38,650 nucleotides of DNA, taken from positions 1 through 38,650 of the forward strand of contig JBMORL010000002.1 in NCBI GenBank assembly GCA_049322335.1, written 5' to 3'. The notes below the pieces were generated by a model. It searched no databases, was not told the origin of the DNA, and was given only the letters and a program-made list of their open reading frames with translations. The position numbers and the translations under genes were made by a program. Every line of letters begins with the position of its first letter. Positions within the stretch are counted from its first letter, which is position 1. Source of the DNA: JBMORL01 sp049322335 (GTDB taxonomy: Bacteria; Bacteroidota; Bacteroidia; Flavobacteriales_D; UBA2798). This document shows positions 22,386 through 31,319 of this stretch, one piece after another.

Positions 22386-24002
22386 TTAGTTTTTTGATGA
22401 GATTATTAATTTTTTACTTGTGGAAATATTGTTTGATACCATACGTATAAAGTAGATACCATCCGGTAAATCTATATTCAGTGTTTCTTTGTGAGAGCTT
22501 ATAGTTGTAGTAAAAACACTTTCACCGGTTAAATTATAAATTTCCAGCAGAAACCGACTCTCTTCATTGACAACGGAGATATAAAACTTTCCGTTATTGG
22601 GATTCGGAAATATTTCAAAATCACTTTTTTTTTCTGAAGGGATGCTGATGCCAAGCGGAGGCTGACAATATTTTATTACTCCCATATCGGAAAAACTTGG
22701 CGCGCCCATATTGCCACCTGTATAAATACATCCTGAGGAGTGTAAACGAATAGCAAACGGCCAATCGTAGCCGCTGTTGGTGTATCGTGTTTCCCAGGAT
22801 TGGTTTCCTGACGAAGAATATTTTATGGTTACAAAGTCTGCCATTGTTCCTGCTCCCGGGCTTCTTCCGGTTATATAAACATTAAGTGAATCATCGGTTA
22901 CCACACCATACGCTTCATCCCAGTCGCTTGCCGTACCATTATAAAAAGAAACCCACTGCTGAACTCCCTGGGGGTTATATTTTACAGTGGCAAAATCATA
23001 ATTATTTGGTGCTTTGAAGCTTCCTCCTGTTACGTATACATTCAGCGAATTGTCTACATAAATTGCATCGGCATAGTCAGTTCCTGCCGAATCGGTGGAA
23101 TAACGCGAAACCCACAACTGATTTCCGAGTGAATCATATTTTATTGTTGCATAATCGAGCGAAGAATCCAAACCGGTGCTATAGCCGGTTATGTAAATAT
23201 TTCCGAGGGTATCAGCAATTACTGATCCCTGGTAATAAACCATGTCGTATGCATTATTTGGCCCATTGTATCGCGCTACCCATTTTTGGGTTCCTGATGA
23301 ATCATATTTTACGGTGACGTAGTCATAATCGCTTCCTGTACCGGTGCTTCCACCCGAAACATACACATTGCCCCATTTGTCTGCAGTGATGGTTCGGGCG
23401 TCATCAATATCGCTGGCAGTACCATCGTATCGTGCTACCCAAAGTTGAATTCCGTTTGGAGAATATTTTACAGTTGCGTAATCGTCAAATGTTCCGTTTC
23501 CTTTACTTGGGCCTGTAACTATTACATTTCCCCATGGGTCAATGGCTATATGATTGGCTGCATCATCCAGGTTTGCGGGACCATTGTATTGCCTTGCCCA
23601 CAGAAAAACACCTGATGAGTCGAACTTTACTGTAACGAAATCTTTTCCTGAAGTGGTTGTAGAGGTAAAACCTGTTGCATAAGAATTTCCGTCAGAATCT
23701 ATAACCAAACCATAACCCCAGTCATCGGTATTGGCGATGCCATTGTATGCAGCAACCCATTGCTGAATTCCCTGTGAATTATATTTTATCACCGCAATAT
23801 CTTTTGCTGTTCCGGAGTTGCTTACTGTTCCTGCAATCCAGGAATTTCCTGCTGCATCTATTCTTAACGCTCTGCCATAATCAATATTATTGGAAGTTCC
23901 GTTGTAAACACTTGCCCATTGTTGAAAAGGCTGGGAAAAGGAAAAAAACGGCAACAGACATTCCGCAACAGTCAAAAAAATAAACAGAAATTGTTTTTTC
24001 AT
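22386..24002 (-). CDS. SBBP beta-propeller repeat protein with T9SS C-terminal domain
   Basis: A 538-residue secreted protein. Signal peptide about 1-23. Eight repeats of about 50-55 residues follow, each with a core like 'WVARYNG' ... 'DYATVKYDSSG', with 'GNVYVTG' in the middle, consistent with a beta-propeller (SBBP family). The tail (about 455-538) starts 'FEIFPNPNNGKFYIS' and ends 'DGIYFIRMVSN...KKLIISSKN', a type A T9SS sorting domain. The protein should be exported across the outer membrane and anchored or released. Function of such propellers is mostly unknown. Confidence 0.85.
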   Translation of the reverse strand: MKKQFLFIFLTVAECLLPFFSFSQPFQQWASVYNGTSNNIDYGRALRIDAAGNSWIAGTVSNSGTAKDIAVIKYNSQGIQQWVAAYNGIANTDDWGYGLVIDSDGNSYATGFTSTTTSGKDFVTVKFDSSGVFLWARQYNGPANLDDAANHIAIDPWGNVIVTGPSKGNGTFDDYATVKYSPNGIQLWVARYDGTASDIDDARTITADKWGNVYVSGGSTGTGSDYDYVTVKYDSSGTQKWVARYNGPNNAYDMVYYQGSVIADTLGNIYITGYSTGLDSSLDYATIKYDSLGNQLWVSRYSTDSAGTDYADAIYVDNSLNVYVTGGSFKAPNNYDFATVKYNPQGVQQWVSFYNGTASDWDEAYGVVTDDSLNVYITGRSPGAGTMADFVTIKYSSSGNQSWETRYTNSGYDWPFAIRLHSSGCIYTGGNMGAPSFSDMGVIKYCQPPLGISIPSEKKSDFEIFPNPNNGKFYISVVNEESRFLLEIYNLTGESVFTTTISSHKETLNIDLPDGIYFIRMVSNNISTSKKLIISSKN

Positions 24003-24033
24003 ACTTGCAGAATTAAGAATAGTGCCGGATTAC

Positions 24034-25656
24034 TTATTGAATGATTATTTTTCCTGAAAAACTTGTTTTATTGTTTTGATGTTCACTTTCGAGGCGATAG
24101 AAGTATATTCCGCTTTTAAGGCCGGCTCTTGAGATAGTTGTTTGCTGGGTTGTAATATTTCCAATTCGTAAGACTTCTTTTCCATTATTATCATATATGA
24201 TGAGCGCAAAAGATTGTCCTTTTTCAATTTCTGTATTAATGCGGATGGTAGCCGTATTGCTGAACGGATTGGGAAATAGGGTTACTTTATCTTGTTGCTG
24301 ATTGTTTTCTGCTGTGCCGGAAAGATCGGGTGTTGTTTTAATAACCCAAAAATCAAACTCTCCCCGGGGAGATTCTGTTTTATCGCCACTTATTCCAGAA
24401 AGCGACCAGCCGGCAATAAGATAACCGCCATCGGATGTTTGAAGAGAAGAGTATAAAAATTCTGTTGAGTCTCCGCCCCACGTTTTATCCCATTGAATAT
24501 TGCCGTTTCCGTCTGTTTTTACAAGCCAAAAATCATCCATGCCCCTTGATGATTCTGATTTTTCTCCACTGATTCCTGATTGGGAAAATCCCACATGCAG
24601 GTACCCGCCATCAAAAGCAGAAAGCATTCCTCCCCTGTTTTCTTCGGCACCGCTTCCTCCGAATGCTTTTTGCCACAGAATATTTCCGTTTGCATCAGTG
24701 CGAATAGTCCAGTAGTCATACATTCCCCTGCCGGGCTCTGTTTTATTTCCGCTTATTCCCGATTGAGAAAATCCGGTCATTATAAAGCCATTGTCTGGTG
24801 TTTGTTTTATAGACATAAGATGTTCAAATGAACTGCCTCCGTACTCTTTCTGCCATTGAATATTTCGCAAAGAATCTAATTTCACTACCCAGTAGTCAAA
24901 TCCTCCGAAACTGGCGGTGGTTTTATCGCCACCAATTCCCGACCATGAAAATCCTCCAATAACATAGCCTCCGTCAAGTGTTTCATCAACAGATAAAATA
25001 TGATCAATGCCGCTGCCTCCGATAGTTTTTTGCCACACTATATTTCCAATTGAATCTGTTTTTACAAACCAATAATCGGAAGCTCCGCGGCTTGAATCTG
25101 TTTTTATATTATTTATTCCACCTGCTGAAACTATCCACATCAAATATCCTCCATCAGTCGTTTGCCTGATTGAAACAATGCCATCAGTATTCCATCCGCT
25201 GCCTCCGTATGTTCTGTCCCATAATTTACTACCACTTGCATTTGTTTTTATTATCCATGTATCAAAATAACCATAGGTTGTGTCGGTTAAATCGCCTCCC
25301 ATATCCGACTGGGTATATCCCGCAAGCATATAGCCACCATCGGATGTTTGAATAACTGACTGAAGATAATCTGTAGAATCGCCACCGTAGGTTTTATCCC
25401 ATTGCAAAATACCGGAAGCGTCAATTTTTACCACCCAATAATCTTCCTTTCCGCGATTGGGCTCTGATTTTTCACCGCTGATTCCGGAGGTTGAAAATCC
25501 TCCCAAAAGGTATCCGCCATCATTTGTTTTGATAGCACTTATCAATCCATCGCTGCCACTGCCTCCATACGCTTTTTGCCACTGAACAGACGGGGCTTGT
25601 GCATAAACAGTTGCTGTTTGAGCGATGAAGAAGAAGCCGCATAGAATTTTTTTCAT
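24034..25656 (-). CDS. Repeat protein with 'GGY' propeller units and T9SS C-terminal domain
   Basis: The ATG at 25656 begins a signal peptide 'MKKILCGFFFIAQTATVYAQ'; an extra 20 codons upstream are open but not signal-like. The 540-residue protein has seven repeats of about 60 residues with the core 'WDKTYGGDSTD', 'QTSDGGYLLGG', 'SGISGEKSE' and 'DYWVVKTD', a propeller-like pattern common in Bacteroidota secreted proteins. The C-terminus ('VTLFPNPFSNTATIRI' ... 'GIYFYRLES' ... 'GKIIIQ') is a T9SS type A sorting domain. Same strand and secretion class as its neighbours; 31 bp upstream of the SBBP protein gene. Confidence 0.85.
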   Translation of the reverse strand: MKKILCGFFFIAQTATVYAQAPSVQWQKAYGGSGSDGLISAIKTNDGGYLLGGFSTSGISGEKSEPNRGKEDYWVVKIDASGILQWDKTYGGDSTDYLQSVIQTSDGGYMLAGYTQSDMGGDLTDTTYGYFDTWIIKTNASGSKLWDRTYGGSGWNTDGIVSIRQTTDGGYLMWIVSAGGINNIKTDSSRGASDYWFVKTDSIGNIVWQKTIGGSGIDHILSVDETLDGGYVIGGFSWSGIGGDKTTASFGGFDYWVVKLDSLRNIQWQKEYGGSSFEHLMSIKQTPDNGFIMTGFSQSGISGNKTEPGRGMYDYWTIRTDANGNILWQKAFGGSGAEENRGGMLSAFDGGYLHVGFSQSGISGEKSESSRGMDDFWLVKTDGNGNIQWDKTWGGDSTEFLYSSLQTSDGGYLIAGWSLSGISGDKTESPRGEFDFWVIKTTPDLSGTAENNQQQDKVTLFPNPFSNTATIRINTEIEKGQSFALIIYDNNGKEVLRIGNITTQQTTISRAGLKSGIYFYRLESEHQNNKTSFSGKIIIQ

Positions 25657-25719
25657 TATGCCTTTTGTTATTTTACCTGAGCAGGATTGTTTGCTCTCTC
25701 TTTTTTTTGAAATCAACTT

Positions 25720-26988
25720 TTAGTGAATTATCAGCTTCCCGGTGCCAATAATCGTTTTTAGTGTGTCTGACTGCAGGCTGAAGTTATAGATTCCGGGAGC
25801 CAGAAACTCTTTCGGTAAAACAATTTGTGATCCCGAAATGCCTGCAATGGTTTTAACTATCTTTCCGGTCATATCACATATAATTAAAGACGATGACTTG
25901 TTGTTTAAAGGATTTTCGAAAGAAATAGTTGTATGATCGCTGAATGGATTAGGAAAAACATACACATTATTGTAAGATTTTTCCTGTTCCTGTATTCCGG
26001 TAATAGCAAGGGTACGTTTAATTACTTTCCCGCTATCTCCTACAGCCCATGCCGTTGTTGTGTCAAGTGCATAAATACCATTTAAATTTTGTGTTGTTCC
26101 CGATGTTTCACCAGTCCAGTTGTTTCCACCGTTGATGGTTCTTCTGATCGTTCCGGTAAATCCACAAGTTAAACCTACGGATGTGGAAACGAATGAAACA
26201 TCCTGCAGCGTATCCGTTGTTCCGGATGTTTGTGTTGTCCAGTTGGTGCCACCATTTACAGTAGTCATAATAAATCCTGCATCACCTACAACAAAACCAT
26301 TGGAAGTATTTACCATATCTATTCCATTCATAAAAGGAATAGTTCCGGTATTTAGCTGCGACCATGATGATCCTCCATTGGTTGTTTTAATAATAAAGCC
26401 TGTTACAGAGGGAAAAAATGCACCGCCAATAGAAAATGCTGTGGTAGTAGAAAGCGCATCTATTTTATATAACCATCCGAAAATATTTGAGTCAGATTGA
26501 TTCATCCAGGCTGTTGCACCGCCATTCGTTGTAGCATCAATATTAATGGGTCCGTTTTTTGAGCCTACCTGCCACCCTACAGCAGAAGAAGCAAACGAAA
26601 CACCGAATCTTGCTTCAGTTGAACTGGGCGTTTGTTGCGACCATGATGTGCCGCCATTAGTAGTGTGCCAGATTTGACCGCTGGAGGAAGAATTATTCTC
26701 ATCACCAACGGCAGCCCATCCTTCGCTTGTACTTACAAAATAAATATCACAAACCGGAATGGTAGTGTTGATGTTTGCCGGTGTCCAGGTAGTGCCTCCA
26801 TCGGTTGTTTTAATAACCGTTCCGTTATCACCACAGGCGTATCCGTTATTTGCATCAAGAAACTGAACAGCATGTAATTTTACACTCGTACCGCTAACCT
26901 GCGGAACCCATGTTACCTGGCCCGTTAAAGCAGTTGGTAACAACATTACAAGTAAAACTTTAGAAAAAAGGAGTTTTAAATTTTTCAT
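25720..26988 (-). CDS. YCF48-like beta-propeller protein with T9SS C-terminal domain
   Basis: The ATG at 26988 gives a signal peptide (MKNLKLLFSKVLLVMLLPTA then 'LTGQ'); the 30 upstream open codons are not used. The 422-residue protein contains repeated 'NGYACGDNGTVIKTTDGGTTW' type units (about 40-330, roughly six), the pattern of Ycf48/BNR-like seven-bladed propellers. The C-terminal 80 residues ('VYVFPNPFSDHTTISFENP' ... 'GIYNFSLQSD' ... 'GKLIIH') form a T9SS type A sorting domain. First in the four-gene minus-strand run of secreted proteins. Despite the name, no link to photosynthesis is implied. Confidence 0.85.
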   Translation of the reverse strand: MKNLKLLFSKVLLVMLLPTALTGQVTWVPQVSGTSVKLHAVQFLDANNGYACGDNGTVIKTTDGGTTWTPANINTTIPVCDIYFVSTSEGWAAVGDENNSSSSGQIWHTTNGGTSWSQQTPSSTEARFGVSFASSAVGWQVGSKNGPINIDATTNGGATAWMNQSDSNIFGWLYKIDALSTTTAFSIGGAFFPSVTGFIIKTTNGGSSWSQLNTGTIPFMNGIDMVNTSNGFVVGDAGFIMTTVNGGTNWTTQTSGTTDTLQDVSFVSTSVGLTCGFTGTIRRTINGGNNWTGETSGTTQNLNGIYALDTTTAWAVGDSGKVIKRTLAITGIQEQEKSYNNVYVFPNPFSDHTTISFENPLNNKSSSLIICDMTGKIVKTIAGISGSQIVLPKEFLAPGIYNFSLQSDTLKTIIGTGKLIIH

Positions 26989-27080
26989 ATCCTGTTTTGT
27001 TTTTTTGTTAATTAGTTTGTGACGGGACAAAAGTGAATGCAATATTGAATTTGGGCAAACCAAACTGACTGATTTCATAT

Positions 27081-27167
27081 AAAGTCCGATGGGAATATTC
27101 CGGATAAATTGCTATTTTTGACCAGAAAATCAGATACTTGCGATTAATATAGTATAAAAGTCCGATG
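27081..27167 (+). repeat. Repeated AAAGTCCGATG around the 27165 start codon
   Basis: AAAGTCCGATG occurs at 27081-27091 and 27157-27167. The second copy ends in the start codon of the long gene; the first copy opens a 10-codon ORF (27089-27121). The spacing is 76 bp. Confidence 0.5.
27113..27120 (+). promoter_or_regulatory. TATTTTTG -7 box upstream of the 27165 gene
   Basis: A perfect TAnnTTTG lies 44 bp before the start codon, predicting a leader of about 38 nt. No good -33 element is seen. The upstream 10-codon ORF ends on this box and would not be on the transcript. Confidence 0.4.
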
Positions 27168-28891
27168 AAAAAACCTTCTGATTCATTATTCCAGCTGATC
27201 AAATCGTTGAGCGGGCAGGAAAAGCGGTATTTTAAGATTTTTGCTTCGAGACATACCATCGGAGAAAAAAATAATTACCTCAAACTTTTTGATGCGATAG
27301 ACAAGCAGGAAGAATATGACGAGGAGGCAATAAGATTATTTTTTAAAAAGGATAAATTTATCAGGCAACTTTTCGTTGTGAAAAGTTACTTATATGAAAT
27401 GATATTAAAAAGCCAGGATGCTTATTATGCCGGGAGTTCAATACAAATTCAATTAAGGCACCTTGTTCATTACATAGAAATACTTTACAACAAAGCACTA
27501 TATGATCAATGCCTGAGGATGATTGAAAAGGCTGAGAAATTAGCCGTTAAGCACGAAATTTTTTTAACTCAGCTGGAAATTATTAACTGGAAACTAAAAG
27601 TCCGCGGAACTACTTTGTTTCAAAAAACTCTTGACGAAGATCTGTATCTTTTTCAGCAGGAAAGGAAAACTATTACACAAAAAATATCTAACTATCACCA
27701 ATACCAGTTTCTTAACACCAAATTGTTTTCGAAGGCGGTGAAAAAAGGGTGGTTTCCCCGGAGCCCCGAAGAAATAATGCAGGAATATGAACCGATTATT
27801 TCTGACTCTGTTTTCGAAAGTCCTGAAAAGGCTATTTCATTACAGGCAAAAATATTATTTCACAACACCATTTCGGCATATTATCACCTGAAAGGCGACC
27901 ACAAAAAAAGTTATTTCCATTCCAAAGAAGCAGAAAAAATATTCCTGGAGAATACTTTGTTAATTGAAAACAACCAGGAAGACTATCTTTCCTGCCTGAG
28001 TAACCTGATTTTTACTTCCATGTTTCTGGGGAATTACGAAGAGTCTTTCCGGCATATTAATGTGTTAAAAAAATTAACCCCGCCTTCAAAAGCGTTACAG
28101 GCAAAAATTATTATTTCGGCTTATTTACCTGAACTTATATCTTATAACATTAACGGATACGTTGATGCCGGATTGAAGTTAATTCCTGAAATAGAAAACA
28201 AACTTCGCTCATTTCAGAATATATTACCCCGAAGGGATGTTCTTTATATACAATATAATTTTTCCTGTCTTTATTTCAAGGCAAATGAGTTTAAAAAATC
28301 GGCTCAATGGGTTTTTCAAATTCTGAACGAGAGTGAAACCGGTTTTTTGCCTGATTTACATGCCAAAACCAAAATTCTGAATCTTATGATTCAAACTGAG
28401 ATGAACAATACAGATTTACTTCCCTATATCATCCGCTCCACCTACCGCTTCCTGCTTAAACAACAACGCCTCTACGGGTTTGAAAAATTAATTATCGGTT
28501 TTATCCGCAGGCTTCCTGATGTTTCGGCAAATGAATTAAAATATCAATATGGAAAATTAAAATCAGATCTGGAAGAGCTTGGCAAAAACCCATATGAGAA
28601 AAAAGCGATGGAGCATCTTGGCTTTTCTCAATGGGTGGAAAAAAAAGTAAAAGANNNNNNNNNNNNNNNNNNNNNNNNNNNNNNNNNNNNNNNNNNNNNN
28701 NNNNNNNNNNNNNNNNNNNNNNNNNNNNNNNNNNNNNNNNNNNNNNNNNNNNNNCAAATGAATTAAAATATCAATATGGAAAATTAAAATCAGATCTGGA
28801 AGAGCTTGGCAAAAACCCATATGAGAAAAAAGCGATGGAGCATCTTGGCTTTTCTCAATGGGTGGAAAAAAAAGTAAAAGAAAATAACTGA
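27165..28891 (+). CDS. Helical TPR-like protein of unknown function, interrupted by a false assembly gap
   Basis: No catalytic domain recognised. The protein is almost all alpha-helical, with leucine- and aromatic-rich helices of TPR-like spacing, no signal peptide or membrane segment. The N-terminus 'MKKPSDSLFQLIKSLSGQEK' resembles a Bacteroidota family of roughly 500-residue hypothetical proteins. The frame reaches 28654, then 100 N, then repeats 127 bp already seen and ends 'VKENN' with a TGA at 28889-28891. Removing the N run plus one copy (227 bp) gives a clean 1500-bp gene of 499 residues. As deposited, automatic calling gives a wrong C-terminus. Probably a cytosolic scaffold, an inference. 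Confidence 0.75.
28528..28654. repeat. 127-bp exact duplicate, left copy
   Basis: Identical to 28755-28881 at every base I compared. It begins CAAATGAATT and ends immediately at the N run. Interpreted as an unmerged contig overlap rather than a biological repeat. Confidence 0.9.
28655..28754. other. Scaffold gap of exactly 100 N
   Basis: A round-number N run is a placeholder of unknown size. Since the flanks share 127 identical bases in the same frame, the true gap is most likely minus 127 bp, meaning no sequence is missing. Confidence 0.9.
28755..28881. repeat. 127-bp exact duplicate, right copy
   Basis: Begins directly after the N run and is identical to 28528-28654; the sequence then continues to the stop at 28889-28891. 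A length of 127 matches a common maximum k-mer in short-read assembly. Confidence 0.9.
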
Positions 28892-29329
28892 CAATTAATC
28901 AAATGTTCAGGTAGCAACGCTTCGATTAACGTATATGGTATCATAACCTTATTTTATAAATCCGTTGCCGGGTGTTTGGCTGCTATTCCCGGGCCGAGGA
29001 GGCCGATTTTTTTCGTATCAGCAAATCTAAAACTTACTATTATGCGTAAAAAGTACGGGCGGTCCGGACGAGACTCGAACCCGCGACCCTTTTTTCCTGG
29101 TATAAATCGTTTGCATTGAATATTTTCATTTGAGAAATTCATTCAAAGATACATTTTTCTCTGCGTTTTAAGTACCTGCCGTCCTCTGGCGGAAGTAAAT
29201 CTACGTTGTATCGCAGGTGAGCTGCACTTACTCAATATTCTTAATAGCTCAATATCTTTTCATCAGTTGGTAATGGCAGTAAGTGGAGAGCAGGGATACC
29301 TTTCCCTATCTGCTTTATATCTGTTTCCC
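28892..29329. other. Intergenic region carrying a tRNA fragment
   Basis: No ORF is supported. It holds the tRNA-like 3' fragment at 29059-29089, short GC-rich palindromic bits near 28990-29006, ACCTGC (29174-29179) / GCAGGT (29213-29218), and a CTCAATAT direct repeat at 29231 and 29248. The rest is featureless. Confidence 0.4.
29059..29089 (-). pseudogene. Truncated tRNA 3' fragment (Asp-like)
   Basis: Read on the minus strand this is GGGTCGCGGGTTCGAGTC followed by TCGTCCGGACCGC: end of the variable region, the T arm with the invariant TTCGA loop, and the 3' acceptor strand. No 5' acceptor (GGTCCGG), D arm or anticodon arm lies upstream; instead there is an A-rich string. It resembles the 3' end of Bacteroidota tRNA-Asp, with one T-stem mismatch, but isotype is uncertain. 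Such fragments are typical of attachment-site remnants left by tRNA-targeting integrases. Confidence 0.65.
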
Positions 29330-30025
29330 TCACAAAATCCCCTTCAACTCAATCAATGATGTAATTTCCCATGTCGTATTAAACGAAGCAGGTTCGTTTT
29401 CGGCATTGAAGTATACCTGGTCGATACCTACATCCCGGGCGCCAATAAGGTCAACATCCGGTTCATCGCCTATCATAATACACTCCTGCGGATTTGCTGC
29501 TGAAGCCCGCAGACCGTAATGGTAAATCCCGGCATGTGGCTTTTTTACTCCCGCCTGTTCTGATGTAATAACACTTTTGAAAAAACGGCTGATGTTGCAA
29601 TTGTGTAATTTTTTATGCTGTATTTCTTCAAAACCATTGGTTATAATATGCATGCTGTATTTTTCATGCAGGTATTCCAGCACTTCTTGTGTATGCGGGA
29701 ACAAATGTGTTTTTTCGGGACTAATGCGCACATATCCTTCGGCAAAATGATGTACCACATTGTCGTCATCCATTCCGTGTACGCGAAATGCTTCACGAAA
29801 CCGTTCGGTGCGCAGAATTTCTTTTGAAATTTCTCCTTTACGGTAAGCCTCCCAATAGCGGAAGTTTATTTTTTTGTAGCCATCAATAAATGTGGCGGCA
29901 TCCATTCCCAGCCTTCGCTGCAAATCAATTTCATTATATAATTCTTCGAGAGTTTCTGATGAATTGCGTTCAAAATCCCACAAAGTGTGGTCAAGGTCAA
30001 AAAAAACGGTAGTATACTTTTTCAT
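29330..30025 (-). CDS. HAD-superfamily nucleotidase, YjjG-type
   Basis: A 231-residue cytoplasmic phosphatase. HAD motif I 'FFDLDHTLWDFERN' (nucleophile D10, D12), motif II 'IITNGF', Lys in 'AGVKKPHAGIYHYGL', motif III 'MIGDEPDVDLIGA'. The helical cap sits between motifs I and II (about 17-100). The motif I context and size match YjjG-family noncanonical pyrimidine nucleotidases, which clear modified dUMP/dTMP analogues. Start ATG at 30025. It is 9 bp downstream of the 245-aa secreted protein gene. Confidence 0.87.
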   Translation of the reverse strand: MKKYTTVFFDLDHTLWDFERNSSETLEELYNEIDLQRRLGMDAATFIDGYKKINFRYWEAYRKGEISKEILRTERFREAFRVHGMDDDNVVHHFAEGYVRISPEKTHLFPHTQEVLEYLHEKYSMHIITNGFEEIQHKKLHNCNISRFFKSVITSEQAGVKKPHAGIYHYGLRASAANPQECIMIGDEPDVDLIGARDVGIDQVYFNAENEPASFNTTWEITSLIELKGIL

Positions 30026-30034
30026 GTCCCGGTT

Positions 30035-30772
30035 CTACTTCCTTTTGGTGGCGATTTTAAAATCTTCGTAGCGGTCTTTTACATATACAATAAGGTCGTA
30101 TTGCGTGGAACTGCGTATAAAATCGATATTAAAACGGCAATAGGCAATAAACGAATCAAAGTCTTTTTCTTCGAGAGAGATAAGGCCTCCGTCAACGTAT
30201 TTCGACATCAGCTCGTGTAACAATTCTTTCTCACGGTCTTTGTATTCCAGTTCGGCTACCTTGGCTTTTTCCCGGCCTATTTTGCTGAATCGTTCGTAAA
30301 GAGCCGTAACTACATTCTCTGCCGGATTTACATTTTCGTAATCAGAAGGATTTTCTTTTTTCAGTGTTTTTATATCGGTTTCAATTTCTTTGAACGTACG
30401 GTCGGGCTTTACTTCTACTGTGCGTAACTCAATCGGTTTTTTTTCCATAGCAACGGTAAGCGACCATTCTTTTTTCCACACCGAATCGCGAAAGCATAAT
30501 CTTTTTTCGTAATAGCCTTTGGATTGAATAATAACGGTGTCGTTTTTATGAATCTTCATAAAGAAAATGCCGTCACGGTTGCCAAATGAACCTTGTCCGC
30601 CTGCTTTATTCACTGCCATATAGTTCACCCAAACAAAAGGATTGTCTTTATCAGTAACTTTTACTTTTATTTTAAGGCTGTCGTTATTGGCCACAACCGC
30701 AGGTGAGGCACAAAAGAAAGCAACTATGAGGTAAAAATATTTCAGAAAATTAATTTTCACTATAACGTACAA
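30035..30772 (-). CDS. Secreted protein with a carboxypeptidase-regulatory-like domain, 245 aa
   Basis: Signal peptide within about 8-28 ('FLKYFYLIVAFFCASPAVVA'). A GTG four codons after the ATG is an alternative start. Residues about 32-115 look like a CarboxypepD_reg-like beta-sandwich ('LKIKVKVTDKDNPFVWVNYM', 'DGIFFMKIHKNDTVIIQSKG'). The rest (about 120-245) is helical and charged ('YERFSKIGREKAKVAELEYKDREKELLHE'). Such proteins are usually periplasmic or outer-membrane linked; function unknown. Between a nucleotidase and a small soluble protein on the same strand. Confidence 0.65.
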   Translation of the reverse strand: MYVIVKINFLKYFYLIVAFFCASPAVVANNDSLKIKVKVTDKDNPFVWVNYMAVNKAGGQGSFGNRDGIFFMKIHKNDTVIIQSKGYYEKRLCFRDSVWKKEWSLTVAMEKKPIELRTVEVKPDRTFKEIETDIKTLKKENPSDYENVNPAENVVTALYERFSKIGREKAKVAELEYKDREKELLHELMSKYVDGGLISLEEKDFDSFIAYCRFNIDFIRSSTQYDLIVYVKDRYEDFKIATKRK

Positions 30773-30781
30773 ATATCCTGC

Positions 30782-31195
30782 CTATTTTGTTTCGGCTTCT
30801 TTTTCATTTTTTTCTTCTTTTTCAGCCTTTACGTTTTCCGACTCTTCTACGGTAAGCGTAAGGAGGTTTTCAATTCCTATTTTTTTCGCTTCTTTCGATT
30901 TAAGCAATTTACGGAGAGCGATGAGCCCCACCGATCCACCGGGAAGTAAAAAAATACCGGTCATTCCCGCTGCTTTTACACTATCCATCAGTGTATTTTT
31001 AAGGTTTTTGGCAGCTTCGTCATCGGTGAATATTTTTCCTGATTGCAGGTCGTGCAAAGCCTGTTGCGCATTGTGACCCAGTTCGACTGCCACTTCCTTA
31101 TTCTTTTTGAATTCGGTGCGCATTTTCGACTTGGCGCTTTTCAGTCTTGCGCCTATTTTTTTATAATCGGGATGCAGGAATTTCTCCATGTCCAT
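30782..31195 (-). CDS. Small basic/acidic helical protein of unknown function, 137 aa
   Basis: No family recognised with confidence. The N-terminal two-thirds are helical and lysine-rich; one short hydrophobic segment around residues 75-97 ('AAGMTGIFLLPGGSVGLIAL') recalls LETM1-like or small membrane-anchor segments. The tail is a lysine/glutamate run. A perfect -7 box lies just upstream. Two ATGs (31195 and 31189, MDMEKF/MEKF) are possible; the -7 position slightly favours the second. 9 bp upstream of the 245-aa protein gene. Confidence 0.55.
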   Translation of the reverse strand: MDMEKFLHPDYKKIGARLKSAKSKMRTEFKKNKEVAVELGHNAQQALHDLQSGKIFTDDEAAKNLKNTLMDSVKAAGMTGIFLLPGGSVGLIALRKLLKSKEAKKIGIENLLTLTVEESENVKAEKEEKNEKEAETK

Positions 31196-31199
31196 TGTG

Positions 31200-31207
31200 C
31201 AAATTTA
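31200..31207 (-). promoter_or_regulatory. TAAATTTG -7 box
   Basis: CAAATTTA on the plus strand is a perfect TAnnTTTG on the minus strand; TTG at 31229-31231 is a possible -33 element (21-bp spacer). It ends 4 bp before the ATG at 31195, so the transcript would be nearly leaderless. Confidence 0.4.
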
Positions 31208-31319
31208 CGCCAAAAACCGGGTTTTTCCCAATGAAAAGTGCCAATAATGAACAAACAGGGTTTCATAAGTGAAGTCCGAAACGGGCAGCTTAACCATAAG
31301 TAAACCTTAGTTTTATGCT

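Noticed and set aside
22386..26988. CRISPR-like or DNA-level repeat array suggested by regular repeats
   Set aside because: Repeats are protein-level propeller units of about 40-60 residues with divergent DNA, not short identical direct repeats with spacers.
28528..28881. A true tandem repeat inside the 27165 gene
   Set aside because: The copies are identical, abut a 100-N placeholder, and removal restores a normal ORF; an assembly overlap is the simpler explanation.
28990..29006. Terminator hairpin GGCC-GAGGA-GGCC followed by T run after the 27165 gene
   Set aside because: Only four base pairs can form, too weak to call, although the following T run is suggestive.
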